Source: Desulfocapsa sp. (lineage in GTDB: Bacteria > Desulfobacterota > Desulfobulbia > Desulfobulbales > Desulfocapsaceae). From it: a stretch of DNA of 13,960 nt. Positions 1-7,979 of this stretch are shown here, piece by piece. Below the pieces are notes generated by a model that did no database searches, was not told the DNA's origin, and saw only the letters and a program-made list of their open reading frames with translations. Within the stretch, counting starts at the first letter, position 1. Every line of letters starts with the position of its first letter. The DNA is taken from NCBI GenBank assembly GCA_029935135.1, contig JAOZKX010000014.1, forward strand, positions 1-13,960, read 5' to 3'. Made by a program: the position numbers and the translations under genes.

Positions 1-611
1 TCTCCATTGCCGACGAATCCATGCCTGTCCTTTTCACCAAAAAAGATGTAATGCTTTCCTATTCTAATGCAAACATATTCCCATCTTTTGTCCATCATAT
101 TCTTCGCAATAGAGAAGAGTTCAATGGTGAAACATACCATTTTGTCGACAAAAACCCCGTGGAGCTTGCTGATCTTATTCTTACCATCAAATCCTATCTG
201 GAATTAAACAGCCCGCGGGAAATATATGTACCATACCCCCTGGCCACATTTGGCAAAAATATACTGGAAGTGCTTTTAAAGGTATTTTCTCGTTTTGGCC
301 TGAAAGGCAGTCTGCCCGCCGAACTGATGTTTCTGGAAAGTTTTTACAAGACCCAGACGCTCTCATCACAAAAATTACGGGCCTCCAGCTTTGTGGACCC
401 CATGCCAGACCAGACTATTTATACAAAGCTTCCGGAGCTTGTTGTCTACTACCTTACTCGCTGGACGCATCAAAATCTGATCTCCACATTCAACGAGTCC
501 ATTATTGACACAAGCTCTATGGCTGGCGAATTTGAAAACTCTCCCAGAGAATTTCTTGACACAATCCATGCAGACTCTACTGCCCCCTTCCGTGATCTGA
601 GTGATCTGTGA
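1..611 (+). CDS. NAD-dependent epimerase/dehydratase family protein (C-terminal part, 5' end outside window)
   Basis: The reading frame is open from the first full codon (base 3) to the TGA at 609-611, so the gene very likely starts upstream. The ATG at 21 is probably internal, because no ribosome binding site precedes it. The visible ~203 residues lack the N-terminal Rossmann GxxGxxG motif. They resemble the C-terminal substrate-binding half of extended short-chain dehydrogenases: a segment with HHILRN, then YHFVDKNPVELADLIL, where a predicted sugar- or sterol-type epimerase commonly has a 'nuptials of domain and ligand' region. The tail carries TLSSQKLRASSFVDP and a YYLTRW stretch. The substrate cannot be told. 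The last ~45 residues are polar and look like a lineage-specific tail. The gene is followed by a 190-base gap with its own candidate promoter, so it is probably not cotranscribed with bamA. The family call rests on recalled similarity without a visible catalytic YxxxK motif. Confidence 0.6.
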   Translation, partial: SIADESMPVLFTKKDVMLSYSNANIFPSFVHHILRNREEFNGETYHFVDKNPVELADLILTIKSYLELNSPREIYVPYPLATFGKNILEVLLKVFSRFGLKGSLPAELMFLESFYKTQTLSSQKLRASSFVDPMPDQTIYTKLPELVVYYLTRWTHQNLISTFNESIIDTSSMAGEFENSPREFLDTIHADSTAPFRDLSDL

Positions 612-624
612 TGTGCGAGATGCC

Positions 625-657
625 GGAAAATGGAAACAACTCTATTTTTCCTTTCTT
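625..657 (+). terminator. Weak candidate terminator after the epimerase-like gene
   Basis: GGAAAAT (625-631) can pair with ATTTTTCC (644-651) with one bulged T, and a T-rich stretch follows. The stem is A/T-rich and short, so terminator activity is doubtful. It is the only candidate in the gap before the bamA promoter. Confidence 0.25.
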
Positions 658-684
658 TTTACTATTTTTATGTTGTTCCGCTCT

Positions 685-712
685 TTGCAAAATTTTATAA
701 ACATGGCATAAT
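685..712 (+). promoter_or_regulatory. Candidate sigma70-type promoter of bamA
   Basis: TTGCAA at 685-690 (four of six matches to TTGACA) and CATAAT at 707-712 (five of six matches to TATAAT) are separated by 16 bases. The predicted start of transcription is near 719, which gives bamA an 80-base leader. The site lies in the 190-base gap between the upstream gene and bamA and has the expected orientation. Confidence 0.5.
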
Positions 713-727
713 GTTTCATCTTCAGCG

Positions 728-739
728 AGCAGTACTGCT
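728..739. promoter_or_regulatory. Perfect 12-bp palindrome just downstream of the bamA promoter
   Basis: AGCAGTACTGCT is its own reverse complement. It lies about 10 bases after the predicted transcription start of bamA, where an operator would block transcription. It has no loop, so a DNA-protein site is more likely than an RNA hairpin. The binding protein is unknown. Confidence 0.3.
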
Positions 740-801
740 GTAGCGATTTTTCACATAACTCGTGTAAACACTTTCATTCTTTGGAGCAACAGAATATTTA
801 T

Positions 802-3498
802 ATGAACTATTTCAGGAAACGAAGCCATCAAACAAAAGACATTACAGGATGTTACACTGGAAGCATACTGTTTCTGACTGCTGTTCTATTCAGCCTGTTT
901 TTTTCTCTTCCTGTGTATGCTGTTGAGCAAAACACAACCTTTCTGCCGCTTAAAATTAATGGTGCCACCAATACAGCAGAACTGACAGAAAAAGCGGACA
1001 GTGCCCTGCAAAATGCACTTCTTGCCTCTACATTTACCATGCTGGACAGACAAGAAGCAGCAAAACTTGTTGATTATTCGGGAACATGGCCACCATCTCC
1101 AAAACAACTGCAAAAAATAACAGCTGCCACCGGCCTTGACTATGTTGCTGTTGGAAGCCTTACTGTCATTGGCAATCAACTCAGTGCTGATTACAAGGTA
1201 TTCGACCTGCTGAGCCCGGACACTCCTCAGTACTACTATCGAGACGGCCAGTCCCTGGAAGAACTCCCCGGTACACTTACTGAAATTATACGGGAGGTTG
1301 TTGCTTATACCAGCCGTGACTTTATTATTGCCTCCATCAAACCAAAAGGAAATAAACGCATTGATTCCGGTGCAATTTCCACAAAAATTAAAACAAAAGC
1401 TGGTGACTTCTACAACCCTGCCTTCCTGCGCGCAGACCTGAAAAATATTTTCAAGATGGGATACTTTGAAAATGTCTCCATCGAAGTAGAAAATAGCAGC
1501 GAAGGAAAAATTGTTACCTTTGAAGTAATCGAAAAACCCCTGATCAGCAGAATTGAATATTCCGGAATTGACGAGGTTTCGGAAGAGAATGTAGAGGAGG
1601 CTGCCAACATCACCTCCAACAGTATCATTAACACAATCAAAATAAATGAATCCGTTGCCGCCATCAAAGCCTTTTATAAGTCGAAGGGATACTACAATAC
1701 TCAGGTTGCAGCGCAGATCAGTTATCCCAGTACAGAACAAGCTGATGTTCGTTTTGTCATAGAAGAAGGGGATAAAATATTTATCAAAGAAGTCCGCTTT
1801 GTCGGTAATAAGAGTTACGACAGCGATGAGCTGGAAGACATTGTAAGCTCCAGTGCCAGAAATTGGCTTTCCTGGCTCACAGAAACAGGTCTGATGAAAC
1901 AAGAGATGTTGAATCAGGATGTTGCACGACTTGGTTCATTTTATCACAACAATGGCTTTCTCAATGTAAAAATTGGCGAACCCCTCGTCGAGCAGAAAGA
2001 CGAATGGCTCTACATCACCTTCACCGTTGAAGAAGGTACCCGCTACCGTGTCGGTACTGTCAGCTTTACCGGTGATCTCCTCTCTGACCAGCAGCATCTT
2101 CGTGACCTGTTGACCATTCAGGATCAGGAATTTCTCAACAGCAAAGTGCTGCGTGAAGATCGACTGAAAATAACCGACTACTATGCAGAAAATGGGTATG
2201 CTTTTGCTGAAATTCGTCCCAAAATGAATCGCTCCCAGAGTGGTAATCGTGTGGATATCGTTATCGATATCAGCAAGGGTGATCTGGTCTACATCCAACG
2301 CATCGTTATCAAAGGAAACAGTCGAACCCGTGATAATGTTATCCGCCGGGAACTACAGATTGCAGAGGGTGGTGTTTTTGATTCAAAGGCCTTACGAAGA
2401 AGTACCCAGCGCCTCCAGAGATTGGACTTTTTTGAAGAAGTAAACATCATTCCGGAACCAGCAATGGACCCATCTAAAATGGATGTCACCATCAAGGTTG
2501 AGGAAAAGAGTACCGGACAGTTCAGCATTGGTGCAGGATACAGTTCTGTTGATTCATTTATGATTATGGGTAAAATCTCTGAGAATAATTTCCTTGGTCG
2601 CGGCGACCAGCTCTCTTTCAGTGTAAACCTGAGTGGAGTATCCAACCGCTTCAACCTGGGATATACCAATCCACATGTGCGTGACTCGCAACTCTCTGCC
2701 GGTTTTGATCTTTTTAACTGGTCGCGTGAATATGATGATTATGACAAAGAATCACAGGGAGGCGCCATCCGTCTCGGTTATCCACTCTTTGAAAAATGGA
2801 GAGGATACGGTGCCTACAGTTTTACTGACACCATCCTCACAGATGTTTCACCATTTGCCTCGCAGATCATCCTTGACTCCATGGACATTAAGGTCACCAG
2901 TGCCGTCAAACTGGCAATGGTTCGTGACACCCGTAACCGCGCAAGTGGCGCCAGTGAAGGCTCCCAAAACTCCATCACGGTTAAGTATGCAGGTGGACCG
3001 CTGGGTGGTGATGCCGAATTCACTAAACTTGAGGCATTTACCAGCTGGTATTATCCACTGCCCTGGACAACGGTCTTTCACTTTAAACTGGCGGGCGGCC
3101 AGGTCTGGGAAAACGAACCGGGTAAACTCCCCGTCTATGAACGATTTTATCTCGGCGGGATGAATACCATCCGTGGTTTTGAGTATGGCAAGGCGAGCCC
3201 CATCGATCCTGAAACCGGGGACCGTATTGGTGGCGACAAGATGTGGTATACAAATATCGAATATGTCTTCCCGATTATGCCCTCTGCAGGTATTCGCGGA
3301 GTTATCTTTGTCGATGCAGGTAAAGTATTCGCCGATGATGAAGACTGGGCAATAGACAGTATTAACTCCGCAACCGGATTTGAGTTGCGCTGGCTCTCTC
3401 CCATGGGCCCACTTCGTCTGGTCTGGGGGTATAATTTAGATCCCACATACGATGAAGAGCAGTCAGTCTGGGACTTTTCCATCGGCGGACAATTCTAA
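802..3498 (+). CDS. bamA: Outer membrane protein assembly factor BamA with extra N-terminal domain
   Basis: BamA is the core of the BAM complex that folds and inserts beta-barrel proteins into the outer membrane. I chose ATG 802 (898 aa). An in-frame TTG at 781 is possible, but no ribosome binding site precedes it, while GGAG at 783-786 lies upstream of 802. Residues 1 to about 35 are a signal peptide: basic start, hydrophobic LFSLFFSLPVYA, cleavage after VYA. Residues ~36-172 form an extra domain (see findings). Five POTRA repeats follow, starting near residues 174, 247, 326, 415 and 496, each with the GN/GY and G-Y-F/Y-x-x-V pattern. The barrel begins near 574. It contains the conserved L6 motif IRGF at 790-793 and ends in Phe (GGQF), the BAM recognition signature. 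The extra domain makes it longer than the ~800 aa of enterobacterial BamA. It stands alone, with no skp, lpxD or lolD gene visible next to it. A strong terminator follows. Confidence 0.96.
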   Translation: MNYFRKRSHQTKDITGCYTGSILFLTAVLFSLFFSLPVYAVEQNTTFLPLKINGATNTAELTEKADSALQNALLASTFTMLDRQEAAKLVDYSGTWPPSPKQLQKITAATGLDYVAVGSLTVIGNQLSADYKVFDLLSPDTPQYYYRDGQSLEELPGTLTEIIREVVAYTSRDFIIASIKPKGNKRIDSGAISTKIKTKAGDFYNPAFLRADLKNIFKMGYFENVSIEVENSSEGKIVTFEVIEKPLISRIEYSGIDEVSEENVEEAANITSNSIINTIKINESVAAIKAFYKSKGYYNTQVAAQISYPSTEQADVRFVIEEGDKIFIKEVRFVGNKSYDSDELEDIVSSSARNWLSWLTETGLMKQEMLNQDVARLGSFYHNNGFLNVKIGEPLVEQKDEWLYITFTVEEGTRYRVGTVSFTGDLLSDQQHLRDLLTIQDQEFLNSKVLREDRLKITDYYAENGYAFAEIRPKMNRSQSGNRVDIVIDISKGDLVYIQRIVIKGNSRTRDNVIRRELQIAEGGVFDSKALRRSTQRLQRLDFFEEVNIIPEPAMDPSKMDVTIKVEEKSTGQFSIGAGYSSVDSFMIMGKISENNFLGRGDQLSFSVNLSGVSNRFNLGYTNPHVRDSQLSAGFDLFNWSREYDDYDKESQGGAIRLGYPLFEKWRGYGAYSFTDTILTDVSPFASQIILDSMDIKVTSAVKLAMVRDTRNRASGASEGSQNSITVKYAGGPLGGDAEFTKLEAFTSWYYPLPWTTVFHFKLAGGQVWENEPGKLPVYERFYLGGMNTIRGFEYGKASPIDPETGDRIGGDKMWYTNIEYVFPIMPSAGIRGVIFVDAGKVFADDEDWAIDSINSATGFELRWLSPMGPLRLVWGYNLDPTYDEEQSVWDFSIGGQF

Positions 3499-3526
3499 AA
3501 CACATCCTCTACAGTTAATTTTTCTT

Positions 3527-3567
3527 TGCCGTCTACATGTTTTCCATGCAGACGGCACTTTTTTTTT
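3527..3567 (+). terminator. Strong intrinsic terminator between bamA and mfd
   Basis: TGCCGTCT (3527-3534) pairs perfectly with AGACGGCA (3550-3557). Inside, after an A/C mismatch, CATG (3536-3539) pairs with CATG (3545-3548) around a five-base loop. Nine T follow at 3559-3567. This is a textbook Rho-independent terminator for bamA. It ends five bases before the mfd ATG at 3573, which is unusual (see findings). Confidence 0.88.
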
Positions 3568-3572
3568 AAGCC

Positions 3573-6500
3573 ATGCCAAATAGCCCGTTTACCACAACTT
3601 CTATTTCCCCCGGCACCTCAGCATCTTATCCCGCCCTGCGAGGAAGTGCACCGGCCCTTCTTGCTGCTGGCCAGGCCCAGTCCCAACCATGCTGCTGCAT
3701 TGTTCCGGATGAAGACCAGGTGGCCCTTGTGGCAGAGGACCTGCAGCTTTTTACTGATATTCCAGTATTTACCTATCCAGGCTATGAGATTCCACCCTAC
3801 ACGCCGCTCTCTCCAGATCCTCTAACCACAGCAAAAAGACTCTCCACCCTGTACAATGTGCAGGAGGCCGGATCCCGTTTTATCCTTGTTGTCTCAGCAG
3901 AGGCCCTGATGCGTCGTACCCTGCCTGCAAAAGTACTGTCTGACAATGCAGAGCTCCTTCTCGCAGAAGAGGAGTGTGACCGGGAGTCATTGCTGAAAAA
4001 TTTAACAAACTGTGGCTATGAGCAGGTAGCCCTTGTCCAAAGTGTCGGTGAATACTCTGTGCGCGGCGGAATTCTTGATATCTTCCCACCCGCCTTTACA
4101 GAAAATGGTACCCTGCACCACATTCCGCTGCGCCTTGATTTTTTCGGCGACACCATCGAATCACTGCGCGGCTTTAATCCCATGACCCAACGCTCGGTCT
4201 CTGAACTTAATGAGGCTGTTCTCCTCCCGGTGAGCGATATCTGCTATCCGCCGCTGCACTCTCAACAACTCGCTCAGATCAATAAGGCATTCACTGCGGC
4301 CGGGAAGACACTTTCATGGGATAGTGAGCAGGAAGGTGATATCCTCAACAAGGTGAGCGAAGGCCTTCGTTTTCCAGGTATTGAGTTTTTTCTTCCTCTT
4401 TTTTACCCTGATCTCAAATCCATCGGTACCGTTTTTGATTATCTGCCACCCGACACATGTCTGATCCATTTTTCCCAGGAACTTGAACTGCAGGCCATGC
4501 AACTGGTTCAAGAACGAATTCTTACAAATTTCCAGGAATCTGAGAAGAACCGAGTCCCGGCCCTTGCCCCTGAACAGCTTTTTCTCCTGCCGGAGGCAAT
4601 GGCAGAAGCTGTACAAGCCTTTGCCTCCATATCCTGTTCCAGCCACGCTGACCCGGAGAACATCCACCCCCTTGCCTCCAGCGACCATCAGATCCTCAAG
4701 CAGGAAATCAGCAGACAGCGCCGTGAACGCGGCCTTATCCCACCCCTTTCGGAACAGATGCACCTCTGGCGTGATCAGGGTGAACAGACTCTCCTCTGCT
4801 GCAGATCTGAACGGCAGAGTAAAACCATTGCTGAACTCCTGAGCAAACATCAGCACACGGTGCAGATGGTTTCCGCCCCTCTTGATCCAAAACTACTGAC
4901 GGATAAGACACAGACCGACACGCTCCTGATCTGCGACCATCCACTCAGTGCCGGTTTCAGTCTCACAAGTATGGGAGTTCATTTCCTCTCTGAGCGGGAA
5001 CTTTTCGGAGAGATGCGCCTTGGCACACGCAAGAGAAAAGAGAAGAAACAGGATGAGCCAATCCGCTTTGCAGAACTCAATCATAATGATGTGGTCGTCC
5101 ATCGTGACCATGGGCTGGGCAGATATCTTGGCATCGAGACCCTGGAACTTCAGGGTGTGGTCAATGATTATATGCTTATCGAGTATAAGGACAATGACAA
5201 ATTGTACCTGCCCGTTGATCGGCTCAACCTGGTCAGTCGCTACGAAGGACTCTCGGACAGAGAACCACGCGTGGACAAACTGGGTTCCCAGTCATGGCGT
5301 TCAACCAAGGCAAAGGTTAAAGAGGAGGTCTGGAAAGTTGCCCAGGATCTTCTTGAAATTTATGCCAAAAGGGAACTTCGTGAGGGGAGACGATTCTCCC
5401 CGGCAGGAGAACTGTACCATGAGCTGGAAGAATCTTTTCCCTACGATGAAACAGTAGGACAGGATAAGGCAATTACAGATGTCATTGATGATCTGACCTC
5501 TGACCAACCCATGGACAGACTTGTCTGCGGCGATGTGGGTTATGGTAAAACAGAAGTGGCAGTACGCGGTGCCTTCAAGGTTGTGGAAGATGGTCTGCAG
5601 GTTGCCATCCTTGTTCCCACCACAGTGCTTGCCGAGCAGCACGCAAAAACCTTTCGTGAACGCATGCAGGGTTTTCCGGTAACGATTGAATGCATCAACC
5701 GCTTCCGCTCTCCCGCGGAACAGAAGCGTATCTTAAAGGAACTGGCTGCCGGGAAGATTGACATTATTATCGGCACCCACCGCTTACTCTCCAAAGATGT
5801 GAACTACCGGGAACTGGGGCTGCTCATCATCGATGAAGAGCACCGCTTCGGTGTAGCCCATAAAGAAAAGATCAAACGCATTAAGGCCGAAGTGGATATT
5901 CTCACCCTGACAGCCACCCCCATTCCAAGAACCCTGCAGATGTCCCTGCTTTCCATTCGTGATCTCTCGGTTATTTCCAGCCCGCCAGAACATCGACGAC
6001 CGGTGAAAACCTTTGTCGCCAAGTATGACGATCTGGTTATCAAGGAAGCGGTGCTTAAAGAGATGCGCCGCAATGGACAGGTCTTTTTTGTCCATAACCG
6101 GGTAAAGTCCATCTACCGTATGGCCGCCACGGTGCAGAACCTGGTACCTGAAGCCCGAATAGCCGTGGCCCATGGCCAGATGGGCGGCAAGGAGCTGGAA
6201 GAGATCATGGTGCGCTTTGTCAATCAGGAAATCGATGTTCTGCTCTGCACCACCATTATCGAATCGGGTCTCGATATCCCTACGGCAAATACCATTATTA
6301 TCAATCGGGCAGATATGCTCGGTCTCGCTGGAATTTATCAATTACGGGGCAGAGTCGGACGATCCTCCGCTCAGGCCTTTGCCTACCTTCTGGTACCATC
6401 TCTAGACAGTCTCAGTAAGGACTCAAAGGACCGCCTGCGCGCCCTTATGGAGTGCAACGAACTTGGCGGCGGCTTTAAGCTGGCCATGAGTGACTTGCAG

Positions 6501-7133
6501 ATTCGAGGCGGCGGCAATCTTTTAGGGGTCTCCCAATCCGGCCATATCGCAGCAATTGGTTACGACCTCTATCTCGACCTGTTGCAAAGTACAGTGGCAG
6601 ATATGAAGGAAAAAGCCCTCTCCGGAGAAGATCTCAGTGCAAGCAGCGAGCAGGTGGAGGCAGAAATAAACCTCCAGATCTCTGCCTATATTCCAAAGGA
6701 TTTTATCCCCGATATCAGCCAGCGCTATATTGCCTATCGCCGTATTTCCGCACTCTCCACAGCAGATGAACAGAGCCATGATGACCTTGTGGATGAAATC
6801 GTTGATCGTTACGGAGTGCTCCCTCCGGAAACGGCCAATCTCTTTAAAATAGTCCTGTTGAAAAAATGCCTGCAGGAACTCGGCATCAAAAAATGTGAAA
6901 AAGGAAAGGATACCCTTGTCTTCTCTTTTGCCGATAGCACCCCCCTTGACCCCACCCGTCTCCTCAATTATCTGCAGACAAAAGGAACAAAGAAAAAGGA
7001 GCCGGCACCACGACTGACACCCGATGGCAGACTGATTGTCTCCGCCTCCCTTGACTCGAATGAGCGTATGTTTAAGGTACTACAAAGAATATTAACAGAA
7101 CTTAACGGGCTGATACCTGCCCCAATCCACTGA
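3573..7133 (+). CDS. mfd: Transcription-repair coupling factor Mfd
   Basis: Mfd is a cytoplasmic DNA translocase. It displaces RNA polymerase stalled at DNA lesions and recruits UvrA to start nucleotide excision repair. The 1186 aa are close to the usual ~1150. Order: a UvrB-like module that has lost ATPase motifs (to about residue 350, including GEYSVRGGILDIFPP), a CarD-like RNA-polymerase-interacting domain near 500-565 (NHNDVVVHRDHGLGRY), a RecG-like superfamily 2 motor, and a C-terminal TRCF domain. Motor motifs seen: Walker A GDVGYGKT at 653-660, DEEH at 754-757, TATPIPRT at 780-787, and QLRGRVGR at 923-930. An in-frame TAA at 3567-3569 rules out an upstream start. Homology already begins around residue 20, so ATG 3573 is nearly forced, although no clear ribosome binding site precedes it. 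The next gene starts 13 bases downstream, probably cotranscribed. Confidence 0.97.
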   Translation: MPNSPFTTTSISPGTSASYPALRGSAPALLAAGQAQSQPCCCIVPDEDQVALVAEDLQLFTDIPVFTYPGYEIPPYTPLSPDPLTTAKRLSTLYNVQEAGSRFILVVSAEALMRRTLPAKVLSDNAELLLAEEECDRESLLKNLTNCGYEQVALVQSVGEYSVRGGILDIFPPAFTENGTLHHIPLRLDFFGDTIESLRGFNPMTQRSVSELNEAVLLPVSDICYPPLHSQQLAQINKAFTAAGKTLSWDSEQEGDILNKVSEGLRFPGIEFFLPLFYPDLKSIGTVFDYLPPDTCLIHFSQELELQAMQLVQERILTNFQESEKNRVPALAPEQLFLLPEAMAEAVQAFASISCSSHADPENIHPLASSDHQILKQEISRQRRERGLIPPLSEQMHLWRDQGEQTLLCCRSERQSKTIAELLSKHQHTVQMVSAPLDPKLLTDKTQTDTLLICDHPLSAGFSLTSMGVHFLSERELFGEMRLGTRKRKEKKQDEPIRFAELNHNDVVVHRDHGLGRYLGIETLELQGVVNDYMLIEYKDNDKLYLPVDRLNLVSRYEGLSDREPRVDKLGSQSWRSTKAKVKEEVWKVAQDLLEIYAKRELREGRRFSPAGELYHELEESFPYDETVGQDKAITDVIDDLTSDQPMDRLVCGDVGYGKTEVAVRGAFKVVEDGLQVAILVPTTVLAEQHAKTFRERMQGFPVTIECINRFRSPAEQKRILKELAAGKIDIIIGTHRLLSKDVNYRELGLLIIDEEHRFGVAHKEKIKRIKAEVDILTLTATPIPRTLQMSLLSIRDLSVISSPPEHRRPVKTFVAKYDDLVIKEAVLKEMRRNGQVFFVHNRVKSIYRMAATVQNLVPEARIAVAHGQMGGKELEEIMVRFVNQEIDVLLCTTIIESGLDIPTANTIIINRADMLGLAGIYQLRGRVGRSSAQAFAYLLVPSLDSLSKDSKDRLRALMECNELGGGFKLAMSDLQIRGGGNLLGVSQSGHIAAIGYDLYLDLLQSTVADMKEKALSGEDLSASSEQVEAEINLQISAYIPKDFIPDISQRYIAYRRISALSTADEQSHDDLVDEIVDRYGVLPPETANLFKIVLLKKCLQELGIKKCEKGKDTLVFSFADSTPLDPTRLLNYLQTKGTKKKEPAPRLTPDGRLIVSASLDSNERMFKVLQRILTELNGLIPAPIH

Positions 7134-7146
7134 CATAGTAAAAACA

Positions 7147-7827
7147 ATGAGCGAGCAATCTCCGCAGATAAAACCGGATTTTTCCTGGTCGGAAATAGAT
7201 ACCATCCTCCTGGATATGGATGGTACCCTCCTTGATAAATATTTTGATGACTATTTCTGGGAAGAATACGTGCCAAAGATTTTTGCCCAGGAAAACAAAC
7301 TCTCCGAGCAGGACGCCCGCAAGGAGCTACTCACGCGTTACCAGGCAGTGGAGTCAACTCTGCAATGGACAGATCTTGACTTCTGGTCCACCCAACTTGG
7401 CCTTGATATCCCAGAGCTGAAATGTAAAGTTGACCATCTTATTCAGGTTCACCCTTTCGTTGTTGATTTCCTGAAATATCTAAAACAACTGGGGAAAGCC
7501 GTACATCTGGTAACCAATGCCCATTCCAAGACACTGGATATTAAACTGCGTAAAACGGCCATCGGCCCCCATTTTGATCGTATTATCTGCGCAGAGGAAA
7601 TCGGCTGTGCCAAGGAACAACCTGAGTTCTGGGAAAAACTAGAGGCAGTTCTTCCATTTGACAAAAAACGGACGCTTCTTGCCGATGATACGGAAAAAGT
7701 TCTCCACTCAGCCAGAGAATATGGCATGGGCTTTCTTGTTTCAGTGGCCCGCCCAAGTACCCGTCTTCCAGTTCGCCATTCGCCAACCTATCCGTCCGTG
7801 GCATTTTTTGACGAACTTATTTATTAA
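7147..7827 (+). CDS. yrfG: HAD-family hydrolase, probable GMP/IMP nucleotidase YrfG
   Basis: A cytoplasmic phosphatase of the haloacid dehalogenase superfamily, 226 aa. All four motifs are visible: LLDMDGTLLD with nucleophile D23 and acid/base D25, motif II T123 in LVTNAH, motif III K156 in GCAKEQPEFW, and motif IV D180/D181 in LLADDTEKVL. The alpha-helical cap (about 30-105), with DDYFWEEYVP and LDFWSTQLGLDI, closely follows Escherichia coli YrfG, which dephosphorylates purine 5'-monophosphates; the LVTNAH segment matches too. The symbol rests on this recalled similarity and substrate specificity is inferred. The gene starts 13 bases after the mfd stop and is likely in one operon with it. 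No strong terminator is visible behind it. Confidence 0.82.
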   Translation: MSEQSPQIKPDFSWSEIDTILLDMDGTLLDKYFDDYFWEEYVPKIFAQENKLSEQDARKELLTRYQAVESTLQWTDLDFWSTQLGLDIPELKCKVDHLIQVHPFVVDFLKYLKQLGKAVHLVTNAHSKTLDIKLRKTAIGPHFDRIICAEEIGCAKEQPEFWEKLEAVLPFDKKRTLLADDTEKVLHSAREYGMGFLVSVARPSTRLPVRHSPTYPSVAFFDELIY

Positions 7828-7941
7828 TCTGGTGATTAGAAAAATGGCTGGATGCTAACTGTCTGTCTATAATTGCAAAAAATATTTTCAGTTTCTTGTT
7901 TTTTATGATAGTTTGTCCAAAACAAAACACCAATAATAGCT

Positions 7942-7954
7942 ATTCATATTGAAT
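7942..7954. promoter_or_regulatory. Short inverted repeat ATTCA-TAT-TGAAT before the rhodanese/MBL gene
   Basis: Perfect 5-bp arms with a 3-base spacer, 25 bases upstream of the start codon, in a 152-base gap that must hold the gene's promoter. A perfect TATAAT also occurs at 7868-7873, but without a recognisable -35 box, so no promoter can be fixed. ATTC/GAAT half-sites recall operators of persulfide-sensing ArsR-type repressors (SqrR/BigR), although the spacing here is shorter. Confidence 0.25.
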
Positions 7955-7968
7955 TATTTACGAACGCT

Positions 7969-7974
7969 AAGGAG
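7969..7974 (+). promoter_or_regulatory. Ribosome binding site of the rhodanese/MBL gene
   Basis: AAGGAG, five bases before ATG 7980, is the clearest Shine-Dalgarno sequence in the window and fixes this start. It contrasts with the weak or absent sites before mfd and the lipoprotein gene. Confidence 0.8.
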
Positions 7975-7979
7975 TTATT

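Noticed and set aside
886..1902. 338-residue open frame on the minus strand
   Set aside because: It lies wholly antisense to bamA, whose signal peptide, POTRA and barrel motifs are intact. Its protein is rich in Cys/Phe and shows no family motif.
5784..6341. 185-residue minus-strand frame within mfd
   Set aside because: Shadow of the Mfd motor domain; helicase motifs on the plus strand are perfect across it.
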